Shown: piece after piece, positions 9,963-20,903 of the stretch
How the letters are laid out: every line of letters begins with the position of its first letter
How positions within the stretch are numbered: position 1 is the first letter of the stretch
Source of the DNA: Pleurodeles waltl
Taxonomy: Eukaryota; Chordata; Amphibia; Caudata; Salamandridae
DNA length: 64,000 nt
Reading direction: 5' to 3'
Assembly: GCF_031143425.1 (NCBI RefSeq)
Contig: NC_090447.1
Span: 135,551,106-135,615,105, forward strand
Translations under genes and position numbers: made by a program
Notes under the pieces: generated by a model
Seen by the model: the letters and a program-made list of their open reading frames with translations, nothing else
What the model was told of the DNA's origin: nothing
Database searches by the model: none

Positions 9963-12263
9963 ATGGAGGTGCTACTGATGAGGCTTGCAAGACAACGCCG
10001 AGCACAGGACCAACGGCAGCAGCCACCACCACCCCAACGCGGCCCACAAAGGCAACACAGAAGGTAGGAGAGGGTCTTCAGGAACAGGACAACCCTCCAT
10101 GGTCTCAGGGAACAGGACATCATTCAGAGGTATCGACTCAACTGGCAAGCCATACAGCAGCTGCTGCGCCATATTGAGCCAAACTAACAGCTAACCTGCA
10201 GACACCAGACAACATACCACCGGTGACCAAGATGATAGCTGTCCTGCATATGTTGGCAAGTGGCTCCTTCCAGACAATGGGTGCTGTGGTCGCTGGAGTA
10301 TCACAGCCCTCATTCTCAGCCTTCCTGCCCAACATCTTGGGTGCCATAATCTCCCTTAAACCGCCCCACATAAGCTTCCCCAACACCCAGCAGAAGCAGC
10401 AGAAGATAAAAAAGTGTTTCTACCAAATCCATGGCTTCCCACATGTGCTCGGTGCAAATGACTACACCCATGTCCGGATCGTCCCACCTGCAGCAACAGA
10501 GCACCTATTCCGGAACAGAAAGCACATGCATTCCATCAATGTGCAGGCATAGTTGACCACCAGGGATTGTTCACTAACATCTTGGCCAAGTATCCTGGGA
10601 GTGTCCATGATTCATGTATATTCCACCACAGCAGGATCAATCAACACTTCCAGGATGGACAATATGGCAATAGCCTTCTTTTCGGTAAGTCAAAAAACCT
10701 AGCAATATACACACAGCACAACAACCCTGTAGGACACATAAAACATACACCCCTACATTGACACATGGGCAGGATGACACTGAGGTGTGACACTGGTAGT
10801 TATGTTGTACACCCTGACACAATGGGATATACACCTCTGGACAAATGATGGCTGCCACAAACATTAGCTGCCACTCTAGAGCAACAAGGAACCAATGTCA
10901 AAGCCCACAGTGACAATGACATGGCCTGCCCTGGAAGTACAAGTTGGAAGATGAACCATTTACAATTATATTAGGCCACATCGTCAATCTGACTCTCTCC
11001 CAAGCAGTATGTAGCATGTTGCAGCAGGTCTAAAACCATGAGACACAAAGTATGAGGATGCCGACTCATATGTAGGTGAAACGGAAATACTGAGGGAGTC
11101 CCAACATCATACATCACTCCTGGGGTGCCGTTGCCAGGTTGCAATAAGGAAGTCGACTGGGCTATGAACACAGATTGATGTGGCACAAATGCAAACTGCA
11201 CACTGCTGCACACACTGAAAGAGCCAATTGACCATCAAAATAACATATGTACAGGGAGATGGCCCTTCCTGCATAGATACATCCACCTACACAAGGTTCC
11301 CTGGAGCAAGTTCGGTAGTGTAGTTTCACGGTTGCACATGAGCTACTGGCAGAGGGAACAACAAAGGTTTGCCTAGAACCAAGTCACACATGGGACAGTT
11401 GTGCATTGTCAATACTGAACACCTCAGTGCTGCCAACTTATGGAGATGTGTTTTGCATTGTCAGCTAGCCAAATCAAAGGGACTCACTGTTTCATTTAAT
11501 CTGCAATGACATCTGTCTAAATGGATGTGATGTCCAGGCCATGTAGTGCAACCATGTTACTACCACATCTGAATCTATTGTATGTGTGGAAGTATCATGT
11601 CCCCTCCAGTGAAAGCACACTAAAACATGTTGGACACTACACAACGCATGGCACATACACACTGACCAACAGTTTGGAAACAAATCATAGATCACAGGTC
11701 AATGAGCCAAGCACAAGTTGTCAAGTCAAACAACCCACTGCAGAAAAAACCTCACAGAAGCCCAGGATCTCACACAATACCCTAAGCACATATGGGTCAC
11801 AGACGACACAAGATATCAACTGCCATGCTACATGACATTTCTGCTACAAGCACTAACAAAATACTCACTCCTATTATCTTTTGCAGCGGATCAGCGTTCC
11901 GGGATCCAGCCATGAATCATGACCCCATTCCCCCACCCAAGCACAGCATCAGAGAGTGCCTATAATGAGGCACATCGGAGGACACGCTTCATTGTGGAAA
12001 GGACCTTTGGCATCCTGAAGTCCAGATTCAGGTGCCTGGACATCACAGGGGGCAGCCTCCTATATGCCTCACACATTGTTTGTATAATTATACTGATCTG
12101 TGCTATCCTGAACAACATTTGAGTGAGGAGGAATATCCCTTTATATTAGCCAGAGCAAGAACTGCCTAAGGAGGAGGAGGAGGATGGTGGCAGGGAGAAT
12201 GAAGAGGGACCCTAGAACAGAGCTGCAGGAATGCGGCGCAGACAGCAAATTGTACAAAAATTT
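9963..12263 (+). pseudogene. Harbinger (PIF/Harbinger) transposase B, two exons
   Basis: Exon 1 (9963-10685) begins MEVLLMRLARQRRAQ, continues with EQDIIQRYRLNWQAIQQLL and LHMLASGSFQTMGAVVAGVS, then HGFPHVLGANDYTHVRI with the first catalytic Asp, NRKHMHSINVQ, and YPGSVHDSCIF with the second Asp. Donor TTCG|GTAAGT is in phase 1. A 1201-bp intron ends at CTATTATCTTTTGCAG|. Exon 2 (from 11887) holds a decayed GDxxY-equivalent, IMTPF, EAHRRTRFIVERTFGILKSR (catalytic Glu in VERTF) and FRCLDITGG; after TGA 12120-12122 the frame continues RRNIPLY and an acidic EEEEDGG tail to about 12263. This DDE nuclease-fold enzyme excises and inserts the element with 3-bp duplications. Defects: a stop and frameshift near 10057, a 1-nt loss near 10551, and a Trp-to-stop change before IMTP. 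A Myb-like gene lies downstream on the same strand. Confidence 0.88.
10686..11886 (+). other. Candidate intron of Harbinger transposase B
   Basis: Bounded by GTAAGTC at 10686 and a pyrimidine-rich TATTATCTTTTGCAG at 11886. The flanking exons encode adjacent parts of the transposase, and the same junction is seen in transposase D at 63335. No coding sequence was recognised inside. Confidence 0.7.
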
Positions 12264-12301
12264 AGTCAATAGTCACACTACACACCTTGTTAAGATATGT
12301 A

Positions 12302-12307
12302 AATAAA
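12302..12307 (+). terminator. Polyadenylation signal AATAAA of transposase B
   Basis: AATAAA lies 40-180 bp after the end of the transposase reading frame on the same strand. Confidence 0.5.
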
Positions 12308-12960
12308 CACCTTACTTGATCATACAATCCTGCTCTGCTTTCTTCATTCTTCATCACATGTTCCTTAGGAATGTGAGTATTACCTAAGGGAGCATGTTAT
12401 AAAGACAAATCTGAATACTTCTGAAGCAACATCACATGTGATTGTACAGCAAACATCACACAAATATAAAAAATACTCATCTCTTGAATTTCACATATGA
12501 AGGACAAAATCAATGGACCACAGCATATGACTCGCATCCACGTTGCAAACATGGTCTACTGTAGCACATGATACACAACTATGACATCTCCAATCCTAAG
12601 GTAAATAAGCGCCCCATACATGAGGCAGTGGATGTGAAATATCAGTGAAACAGAAATGTATGAACAGACCCCTGACATTAGTAAGTGTGACATTTGCAAT
12701 CTCTGCAAGGAGTTTGTGTGACAAGGGGGGCATCATTTGTGAAAATGGATAGCATGAGTGTCCCATGTATGACATCCAATATTCACAACGCATGCCCTGC
12801 GCAGTCCATCCCTGGAAAGAAGTCCTGCAACTGCCATGCATTACGTCTCTGCCCTCCCATTTCTAAGGGGTGTTGTAAATGGACTATCTGTACCCTGGGA
12901 ATCATCATTAACATTCACCCAGAGTCCCTTTGTGACTCCTGTTTGCTTCCCTTTTCCATA
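12308..12960. other. Harbinger internal non-coding DNA
   Basis: No gene seen. It lies between the transposase 3' end and the LTR insertion and is presumably interior DNA of element B. Confidence 0.4.
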
Positions 12961-13950
12961 TGACATGCTACAGAAGAACTACATTAGCTTGCATGGACTT
13001 CAGGACCCATAATGCAGTGCCTGGTAGTCGGTAATACCTGTAATCTTCTGTCCATTGCTTCCTATGGGAAAAGTCAGGTTGTCCCTTTATACTGGATTCT
13101 TTCCTCCAGGACTTGTGAGAGACTGAAGCTTCACACACCTGTGACTCTCTTGTGCAGGCCAGCCATGTGACTCTGCCCTGGCCTTGCTGCTGACTGAAAC
13201 TGCTTATAAGCTGCCATTCCCAGAAGCTCCTCGTCGTGCATTGGAGTACAAGTCCTTTGTGTTCCAGACCCCTTGTTGGATTATGTTATAGTCCTGATTC
13301 AGCCAGAACCTGCTCTCTGTTTACCCATGCCTGTTCCTGCTTGTCCTAGACAGAGTCTGCTCCCTGTTTCTCAGCCTTGTTTATGTTTGTTTCTGCCAGA
13401 GCCTGCTTTCTGTTTCCCAGACCTGTTTCAGCCTTTGCATCAGCCTGAGCCTGTTCCCTGTACCTGGCTTTGCCTCCTAGTTGGTTCCTTCGCTTTCGGT
13501 TTCCTCTTGGGTTATCGTGTCTGGTAAGACCCACAAGGGCTAGCCTTTGCATGTAAGTACAATCCTTGTTTGTGCCCTAAGGGTCCAGACACAAAATCAC
13601 TTCTGCTGCCTCCTTTCTATGGGGCTTGCGTGGTGACTATCTGTAAGATTAATCTGCACAGAGGCACTTACGTTCCCAGTTGCTGTGGAAAGTTCTGAGC
13701 CCTACCCTGAGTACAACGTTAGTGATAACCCCAGCGTGTTTGTCCATTACTGACTTGTTCCATATTTGTTCACACTAAGGTTGCTCTGCCTTCTCATTTC
13801 TGTTTTCTCTACCTTACCATAGCTGGCCTTTCCCCTTGTATGCCTTTAGCTGCTCTTCTGCTTTGGTACATTACCTCCTTGCGAGATGCTCTGTGAACTC
13901 AAGGGGTGCCCCTAACAGAGTTCTGACTAGACCTGCCCGAAACCATGACA
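12961..13950 (+). mobile_element. Solo LTR with 5-bp target-site duplication
   Basis: The LTR body is 12966-13945 (980 bp). It starts TGCTACAGAAG and ends CGAAACCA, so it has TG...CA ends, and is flanked on both sides by TGACA (12961-12965 and 13946-13950). A TATA-like 'cttataagc' lies near 13205. A short imperfect tandem segment rich in 'cagcctgagcctgttcc'-type blocks lies at about 13300-13470. No internal retrotransposon sequence is present, as expected after LTR-LTR recombination. The insertion separates the Harbinger transposase from its Myb-like partner. The family is Gypsy-like or ERV-like; sequence alone does not decide. Confidence 0.8.
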
Positions 13951-15260
13951 CCATGGTGCCCAATCCTGACACAGGGTACACATGCCCATACACTTGAACT
14001 GGACACTTCTGTGGAATGCACATCTGAAAATATGTGAACACATGCAGCCAGGGCAGCAGGTCCACCACAGCAACACAAGTAAAATAGGTAATTGTAATGA
14101 GTCAAACTGACGTGTACCACATATTATATAGGTGGAATTATGGCACAGTGTCTCAAAACAGTATGTACCAAACATGCACACGTCAGACATTTGTGTAGTC
14201 CACACACGTCACCATGAAGTTGTAAACAACAATTAATGACATATGAGGGGTAACATATCCTACATAGCACTCATCAGCCATTCTCAATCATACCTCAGTT
14301 TTGTTTGTCATGTGAAATGTAATGTCCCCTAAGTCAAACAACTACACACATCACAGGAGTCAACACATTTTACAAACACATATCATGACTGTTGTAGATC
14401 ACTGATTGCCATCATATGTAGATACCCATTTGGAACACATTCATAAATTTGCATGACATCCAATGTATTGCATGCCATTCCTTCAGAAACACACATATTG
14501 TTGTTACAGATCATTCACAGCCAAAACACACAGTTGCATGTTCTACCACATGTGGCCAACCACTATACCGCACACTGCAGGCCATACCATCCAATCTTCA
14601 TGTTGACATAGGGTGCATGCATGTTAAATATTAGAAAATCACGCATTCACAGATTGAGGAAAAAAATGTTATGCAAATGCATCGAAAAATCCATGATAAC
14701 CATACATGGGCCTGTAGTGTGAATTCCACCTGCGCACAACATGCATGCGGATATCCATTGAAATTGAAGTCTACAGGTAATGCGTGGTATTCTGCCACAC
14801 ATGTAGGTTATGTGTCGAAAATATTCTCGCAAACATTGTGTGCGTCAATAAAATGCACGCATGACGGAAAATGGGCTGCAAAGGGGACAGGAAGTGATGT
14901 AATAGGAAATCCTGTTTACAGGCATGGTACAGTGGGTTTCACTTTCACTTTACAGTCTGTGCTATTTCTTGACTCTGTGGCTGTGTCTCGGTGTTGCTGG
15001 TGTCTCAATTGTGCTTATTGTATCTTGTGGTGTCTCTGTTGTGTCTTTTGTGAATTCTGTTTGTTTATTGTACATGTGTACGTGATTTTGTGTGGTTTAG
15101 TGTCTTTAAGATTGTATTTGTACTGTTGGGTGTCTGTCTGGGGGTTAGATTAGTTGGGTTAGTTGGGTTCTTAGATGTGGGCTGTAAGTTTCCTTTATTT
15201 TCATTCAGTTTCCTTTTTTTAACACATTCTCAGTTTTGATTTGTTGTTCAGGGACATATC
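13951..15260. other. Harbinger internal non-coding DNA
   Basis: No gene was recognised. The segment joins the LTR duplication to the ATG of the Myb-like gene B. A T/G-rich stretch at 14940-15230 just before that ATG may be its 5' region. Confidence 0.4.
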
Positions 15261-15754
15261 ATGAAGGGCGAGGCTCACCCGCATGGGGGAGGTTAGATTG
15301 GGGACTTTGTGTGGCTGGTGTGCCAATTCCTTCCCTTGATGCTGGAAATGGGTGGGCGTGTGATACAGGGGTATAACACAGAGGTGAGGTGGCTGCAGTG
15401 AGGCAAGATGTTCTACCACCTCAAAAGAGTCTACCATACAAGCAGGAATGAGCACCAACTGAAGCATTGCTGGGCTGACCTGGTGGCCAGAGAGCAGGAT
15501 CTGCTGGACCACGTGGGTGTGGTGATCGGTGGCCATGTTGGTGAGTATCACATTGACAAATGTGTACAGTAGAATTCTCCTGAATGACAGTAGCAGATTT
15601 CTTGATGTGCTGCATGCAATATTTGTGGCCATGTTGAATGCAAGCAGAACAAAGTGTTAGTGTCCCAGTACTGAGATGGAGTCCACATGTCTATACATGT
15701 TAACAATGCAGGTTTGAGGTTTGTTGAGTCATGTACAACTATCACTTAGACTTA

Positions 15755-16500
15755 GGGCCACATGTACAAAGCTTTTTTTAATTGTCACAAACAGCCTAGT
15801 TTTCAGAATTTGTGTGTTTACGTCAAGAAAAAATGTTTATTCCAATGCACATACCCAATTTTGTCATTCTGCAATCACATTGCCGCGTCACAAAACAGGA
15901 TTTGCTAGTGGCTTTTAGGAAGAAGTGTTCCCTTCTTATTTGTGAGTGGCAGTCCACTGATTGATTATTTGGTGACCGCGAATGGCGTCACAATACAATT
16001 GCAGTTACCACCAGTTTCAAGTTGGTGCTAACCCATTCGCGAAAGAGAAGGGGTCCCCATGGGATCCCTTCCCCTTTGTGAATGCATGCCCAAAAATTGT
16101 TTCAGAGCAGACAGTGGTCCCACGGACCACTGTTTGTTTTAAAATAAAAAATTAAAGTTATAATATTTGTCTTCGACATGCATTCTGTTTACACTTAATG
16201 AAATAAGGCTACATTTAAAAAAAAAAAGAAAATACATCTTTATTTGAAAGCAGTCACAGACATTGTGGTGTGCTGAGCCCAACAGGCCAGCATCCCTGTG
16301 AGTGCTGCCATTCCCAAGGGGTTTGCAAAATGAGATCGACCTCATTAATATTCATGAGGTAGGTCATTTGCTACCCCATTTGTGATTTGCAAACAGTGCC
16401 ATTGTCAGTGTAGTACAGCAGATTATCCTACTTGCAAATTGCGAGTTGCTTAGTCTCGAAATGTGCGACTCATAAAACCTGATTTTCGTACATGTGGCCC
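15755..16500. mobile_element. MITE, 746 bp, GGGCCACATGTAC terminal inverted repeats
   Basis: Starts gggccacatgtacaaa and ends ttcgtacatgtggccc, 13-bp perfect inverted termini. It is flanked by tta on the left and ata on the right, a possible decayed 3-bp duplication. An internal palindrome, acagtggtcc/ggaccactgt, lies at 16111-16133. The segment 16225-16300 matches, in reverse orientation, 51830-51900 ('cagaccaccatgtctgtgat'), so the two belong to one family. No transposase is encoded. Confidence 0.75.
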
Positions 16501-18377
16501 ATAGTCACACATTTCATGTGCAATGGCAACACCTGTGCCAATGCATTCTGTCAATGATGATCAAGTAAGACACTGTCAGCACACCACATTTCACTGTATC
16601 AAGACAGCAAAGTGGGCATTCCATGTTTAGCACTTGTCATCATTACACCCTTGTGATCCCTGCCATTATGTTGACAAAGGGGGCATACACGGCTTAGGGG
16701 ACACTGCTAATGGGGCATTTGGTACCTACATACAACTGTGTCATGGACCACTGAATGCATGATAATAGCAGACTGAAAATTGAGCCACATGTCCATCACA
16801 CAGTAACTCAGTGTCCCTTGATGCACAAGCCACAATACCTGGGTGACTGGTATTGCAGTGCACCAGGGAAGTGCCATTGAAATTGTCACCAAAATACAAA
16901 TCATGCCATGGACTACCATCTTAAATGAATTAGTCATAAATGGTTGTAGTAGGGTTTAGCACCACATGATTGTTAGGCCCAGTGCATGTGTGCAGATGTG
17001 TGACTGTCACTCACTGGAGTGTCAGTGTCAATGTGAGTTTGCAGTGGTATATCTGTTGTACTGTCTACATGCAGGATCACCAGCTCACTCATATAAAATG
17101 TTACACAATCTGATATGTTGTCCACACGTTTGTGCAGGGATCTGACATTGAGCATATATTTCCTTTCCATGTCTTGCAGGTGGACTGCACCCTGTACCAC
17201 TGGGGAAGTGGCTCGATTTCAGGACCCAGACGTATCCAGTAAGTGTGATAATGTCTGTCCATTGTAGTGATTGTAGCTGTTGTGTGAGTGACTCTTGTGT
17301 GTTGCACTCATTGCAAGATATGATGAGCTGGCATGTGATGTGATATCTTACTCAGCTGGATGTTGACATAGTGTTCCGTGCAAGTGTTACACATTCACAG
17401 GCTGAGAGTCATATCTTTGGAGTCTTGTGCTGCACAATAGGCAGCAGCATGTGAACAAGGTGATTTCTAGCCACGTGTGGGCCCACATGTGACCTGGAAG
17501 TACTCCAGTGTCAGTATATTGGGACATGGTCATACCCTCATTCTCACAACACAGTGATGCATCAGTTTTGCACACAAAATTGCGCATCCCTGTATTGTAA
17601 TGTACATGTAGGACTGTATGGGTTACTGTCCCCCAGTATCTAGCCCCATAAGTTGTACTCAATTTACGTGGCACTTATGTGGTTTGTAATAGTCGTGCAT
17701 GCAGGTCAAGGCCAGACGTGTGCTGGCATTAATGTGGGTGTTTTGGGAATTGTGTTGGCAGATCAGGTGTTGATAGTTGTCCACAACTGGACACATGAAT
17801 ATAGATGTGAATGACCTTTAGATACCTTATTTCTAGGTGGCAGCCCTCCTCACATGTGTTCCACTCACTACATCCATGTACAAGTGGACATGCCTTTGTG
17901 GTTGTCCTCGACAGTTGTGATGAAGTATTGCTTAACTATCACCCCAGAGGCACAGGGGTAGGAGAACAACATATATGTAGGTAGATGAGATGGTCTCAGT
18001 GTGCATGACAGTCATCTCATTCAAGTAAGCATGCATGCGTCCCAAACAACACTGACCCCTTATGATTAGCAACTGCATACCATCCTGCCAATTACATCTA
18101 CAAGTCACTGGTCTTGTGTGCTTTGAAGTTGACTCAAATGATAAGTCAGCCTGGCCCATGTGAAGTAGTTGCTGCCTTTGCATTGTGACACATTGCACTA
18201 CATCAATGTGCAGATCACTTTATTTGGTCCAACTCTTGTGCTTTGCTGTGGTGTAAAGGACATGATGGGTAGGCAGCATTGTCATTATATTCATCAGGGA
18301 CATTGTATTATCTGGACTGTGATTTGGACTGCATTTGCAAATCGAGGCAGTGTTAAATTACCATCTGTATATGCATC

Positions 18378-18635
18378 ACACAATGATCAATCAATCATTA
18401 AATTTATAAAGCGCGCTATGTACCCGTTAGGCTTTCGAGGCGCTAGGGTGGGGGTGGGGGGGTGTCGCTGCTATCGTTCGAAGAGCCATGTCTTGAGGAG
18501 TCTCCTGAAGGTGAGGAGGTCCTGGGTCTGGCGTAGTGAGGTCGGGAGTGAGTTCCAGGTCTTGGCGGCGAGGTGGGAGAAGGATCTGCCGCCAGAGGTC
18601 TTTCGCTGGATTCGGGGCACTGATGGCTGCCTGTC
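18378..18635 (-). repeat. LINE/SINE-tail repeat inserted before exon of Myb B
   Basis: Begins with a degenerate (atca)n/(tcaa)n run (18378-18398), then 'taaagcgcgctatgtacccg' and 'ttaggctttcgaggcgct'. This block is shared with the SINE at 24425-24480 ('tatagcgcactactcacccg', 'ttagggtctcaaggcgct'). The rest, to about 18635, is GC-rich ('ttccaggtcttggcgg', 'gagaaggatctgccgcc'). A microsatellite end next to the shared block marks a retrotransposon 3' end on the minus strand. Confidence 0.6.
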
Positions 18636-19316
18636 TTATTTTTGCAGCTGCCAACATGGATGTTGCGGAAATCAGGGCTTTCCAGAAGCGGGCAGTGCGA
18701 TACCGACACATCTTTGATGTTGAGTCTGGGTACCAAAAGATATCACAACGCTATCAAAGAGAGGCAGCCACAGGGGAATGGCGGGCTTTCAGCCAAGGGG
18801 GACCGGCATTGGCCACAAAGGTTGAAGCCACCACCACAACTACACAGAGTACCACAGCCGCCACCATCACATCTGCCCCACCTGCTGCACTGTCAACCTC
18901 TGCACCACAGACCACCACACCTGCTTCATCATCAACCTCTGCACCACAGACCACCACACCTGCTGCAATGGACATGTCCACAATAGGGGAGCACCAGACA
19001 GACACGAAGAAGGTCTTAAAAAAGCTAGACAGTGTTCAGAAGGATGTGGAAAAAACACATGGAGACTGAAGGCAGTCAAAAAGACACTGGGGAGGGCCAA
19101 CCTGTGAACTCTTGCCTCCCTTGACCCCTAGTTCAGACCCCTCCCTCTTCATTCCTCATCCAGTTTTGTAGTGGGTTTAAGGGAGTTAATGATAGGTTAG
19201 AGTAGGGTAGTTGTTTAGATAGGATCAGTAGGTTTGGGGGGGGTTCATATTATTACATGTTAGTTTGTGGGTGGGGGGTTATTGTTGGGTCTTTTGTTTT
19301 GTGAATGTAAAAAAAA

Positions 19317-19320
<4 letters not shown>

Positions 19321-19382
<62 letters not shown>
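19321..19382 (+). repeat. (AT)31 microsatellite
   Basis: An uninterrupted AT dinucleotide run, 62 bp, in the 3' non-coding region of Myb-like gene B. Confidence 0.98.
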
Positions 19383-19385
<3 letters not shown>

Positions 19386-19604
19386 TAGTATTAGGTAGTA
19401 TATGTTTAGGTTAGTATATGTTGTCCTGCTTGTGTCTCGTCATATAAGGGGGTGGGGGGGCAAATGTTTAGAGTAAGTATGTTAAATATAGTAAGTAAGC
19501 TTAGCATAGGTTAGTTATGGCCAATTGTGGGTAATGTATAGTTAGTATACATTAGGTTAGTATAGGTGTATTACATAGTTTTAAGTTCTGTTCCGTACAT
19601 AGTT

Positions 19605-19610
19605 AATAAA
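19605..19610 (+). terminator. Candidate polyadenylation signal of Myb gene B
   Basis: AATAAA about 540 bp after the stop codon on the same strand, following a long T/G-rich 3' non-coding stretch. Confidence 0.4.
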
Positions 19611-20289
19611 AATTTAGGTACTCCATTACTGCATGTGTCATATGCTTGGGGCTCAGGGTCTTTGCATGAATGTACAGTGCCAATTGTCTGTTGGCCTGTG
19701 AATTTCATCCTGCATCCACATCCCTCTCTTGACATGTTAATTCCCACTTCCTACTGAGCTGTTGCATTGGCAGCTACAACAATCTAAATCTCAATGCTTC
19801 TGCCATCCATTGAACCCACCACTCAACGTCACTATGGTTCACATGTATTGAACAGGTAGGTGTGCTTTTTAAGCTGTAATTGTTTTGATCCTGTGTCGTG
19901 ATGTTGGGCACTATGGGACATCTGCCTGCAGCCTGAAGTTCGTGTGAACACTGCTAAACTGAGTAGTGCCATTTTCAGATGATGTCAAGTATACAAATTT
20001 GAAGCCAGTGTGTTTGACTTGTACTCCCAGCTGACGTTATAGGCCGAGCACTCTTACACAGTCATTCCTGCTGTAAGTGGTTGGTGAGGCATACATGTTT
20101 TAAAGTAAATGTCACTTAACCAGCGACTTGCTTGTAGGTGATGTGGCCAGCACTGATGTTCATCTTGTAGATACCTTGTGCGTAGATATCTGCCCACATT
20201 ATTTCTGCACTCTGGTATTGACACTCTGTGATCATAGACATGGTACACGCATCACAAATCTCCAGCAAAGTAGATGTGTCACATTACAC
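19611..20289. other. No gene seen
   Basis: Probably remaining Harbinger B interior. No right-hand terminal inverted repeat was found. Confidence 0.35.
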
Positions 20290-20775
20290 AGAGACAAAGG
20301 CCCTCATTACAACCGCTGCGGTCTTTTCCAAAGACCGCCAAGGCTGTGGGTGCCAGAATACCTCTGGCGGTATTTCTGTCTCCTCATTACGACTTTTCCG
20401 CTGGGCCAGTGGACGGTAACAGTGTTACCGTCCGCTGGCCCAGTGGAAAAGTCACATCATCATTGCTGCCGGCTCGTAATAGAGCCGATGGCAGTGCTAA
20501 TGTGCAGCGGGATGTAGAAGCACCCGTCGCGCATTTCACTGCCTGAAATTCAGGCAGTGAAATGCGCGACGGGGCTATGCCTAGGGGCCCCTGCTCTGCC
20601 CATGCCAAGTGCAGGGGCCCCCAGTCCCGCTTACCACCAGCCTTTCCATGGTGGTGTTTACCACCGTGGCCAGGCTGGCAGTTGGGGACTCATAATCCCC
20701 AGGGCAGCGGTGCCTGTGCCACGGTCATAATAGCTGGCGGAACACCGGCAGCCTGTTGTGCAAAATTTACATAGT
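20290..20775. mobile_element. MITE with very strong internal palindromes
   Basis: Begins ggccctcattacaaccgc. Contains two large palindromes: 20391-20453 (30-bp arms with two mismatches, 3-nt loop) and 20523-20573 (perfect 25-bp arms, 1-nt spacer). GC-rich blocks such as 'taccaccgtggccaggctgg' follow. No coding capacity. The family resembles the fragment at 4735-5037 in its 'ctcattacgac/ctcgtaat' blocks. Confidence 0.7.
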
Positions 20776-20903
20776 CCAGGTCTGTGACCCCATAAGTGTA
20801 AAGCATTCTATTGTGACGCAACACAAGTGAAAGGATGACGGACATGTGATTGGTCATGCTGAGGTGAACTGTCCTTCAGTGCAAGGGAACATAAATTGCC
20901 AAT

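Larger units (their letters stand above)
15261..19069 (+). pseudogene. Harbinger accessory Myb/SANT-like gene (copy B), spliced
   Basis: Exon 1 (15261-15540) starts MKGEAHPHGGG and carries the second half of a Myb/SANT-like domain (FYHLKRVYHTSRNEHQLKHC, WADLVAREQDLL). It ends at donor GTTG|GTGAGTAT in phase 1. A possible 59-nt exon at 17180-17238 (TCTTGCAG| ... CCA|GTAAGT) encodes GLHPVPLGKWLDF. The last exon (18648-19069) follows CTTATTTTTGCAG| and encodes NMDVAEIRAFQKRAVRYRHI, then a Thr/Pro-rich stretch with two STSAPQTTTPA repeats, and a C-terminal helix DTKKVLKKLDSVQKDVEKTH before TGA 19067. Such proteins bind element DNA and cooperate with the Harbinger transposase. Exon 1 has a TAG and a TGA in frame, so the copy is inactive. 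The intron holds a MITE (15755-16500) and an LINE/SINE-tail repeat directly before the last acceptor. The last exon's other open frame (18642-18986) is His/Pro-rich and is rejected. Confidence 0.75.

Noticed and set aside
14671..15153. 160-codon plus-strand frame ending in a hydrophobic Cys-rich run
   Set aside because: Generated by a T/G-rich low-complexity stretch; no signal peptide logic or family match.
15219..15632. Minus-strand open frame of 137 codons
   Set aside because: Antisense of Myb gene B exon 1; only the plus strand shows the domain and splice sites.
18427..19100. Several overlapping frames (Pro/His-rich and minus-strand)
   Set aside because: Shadows of the last Myb B exon and the GC-rich LINE/SINE-tail repeat.
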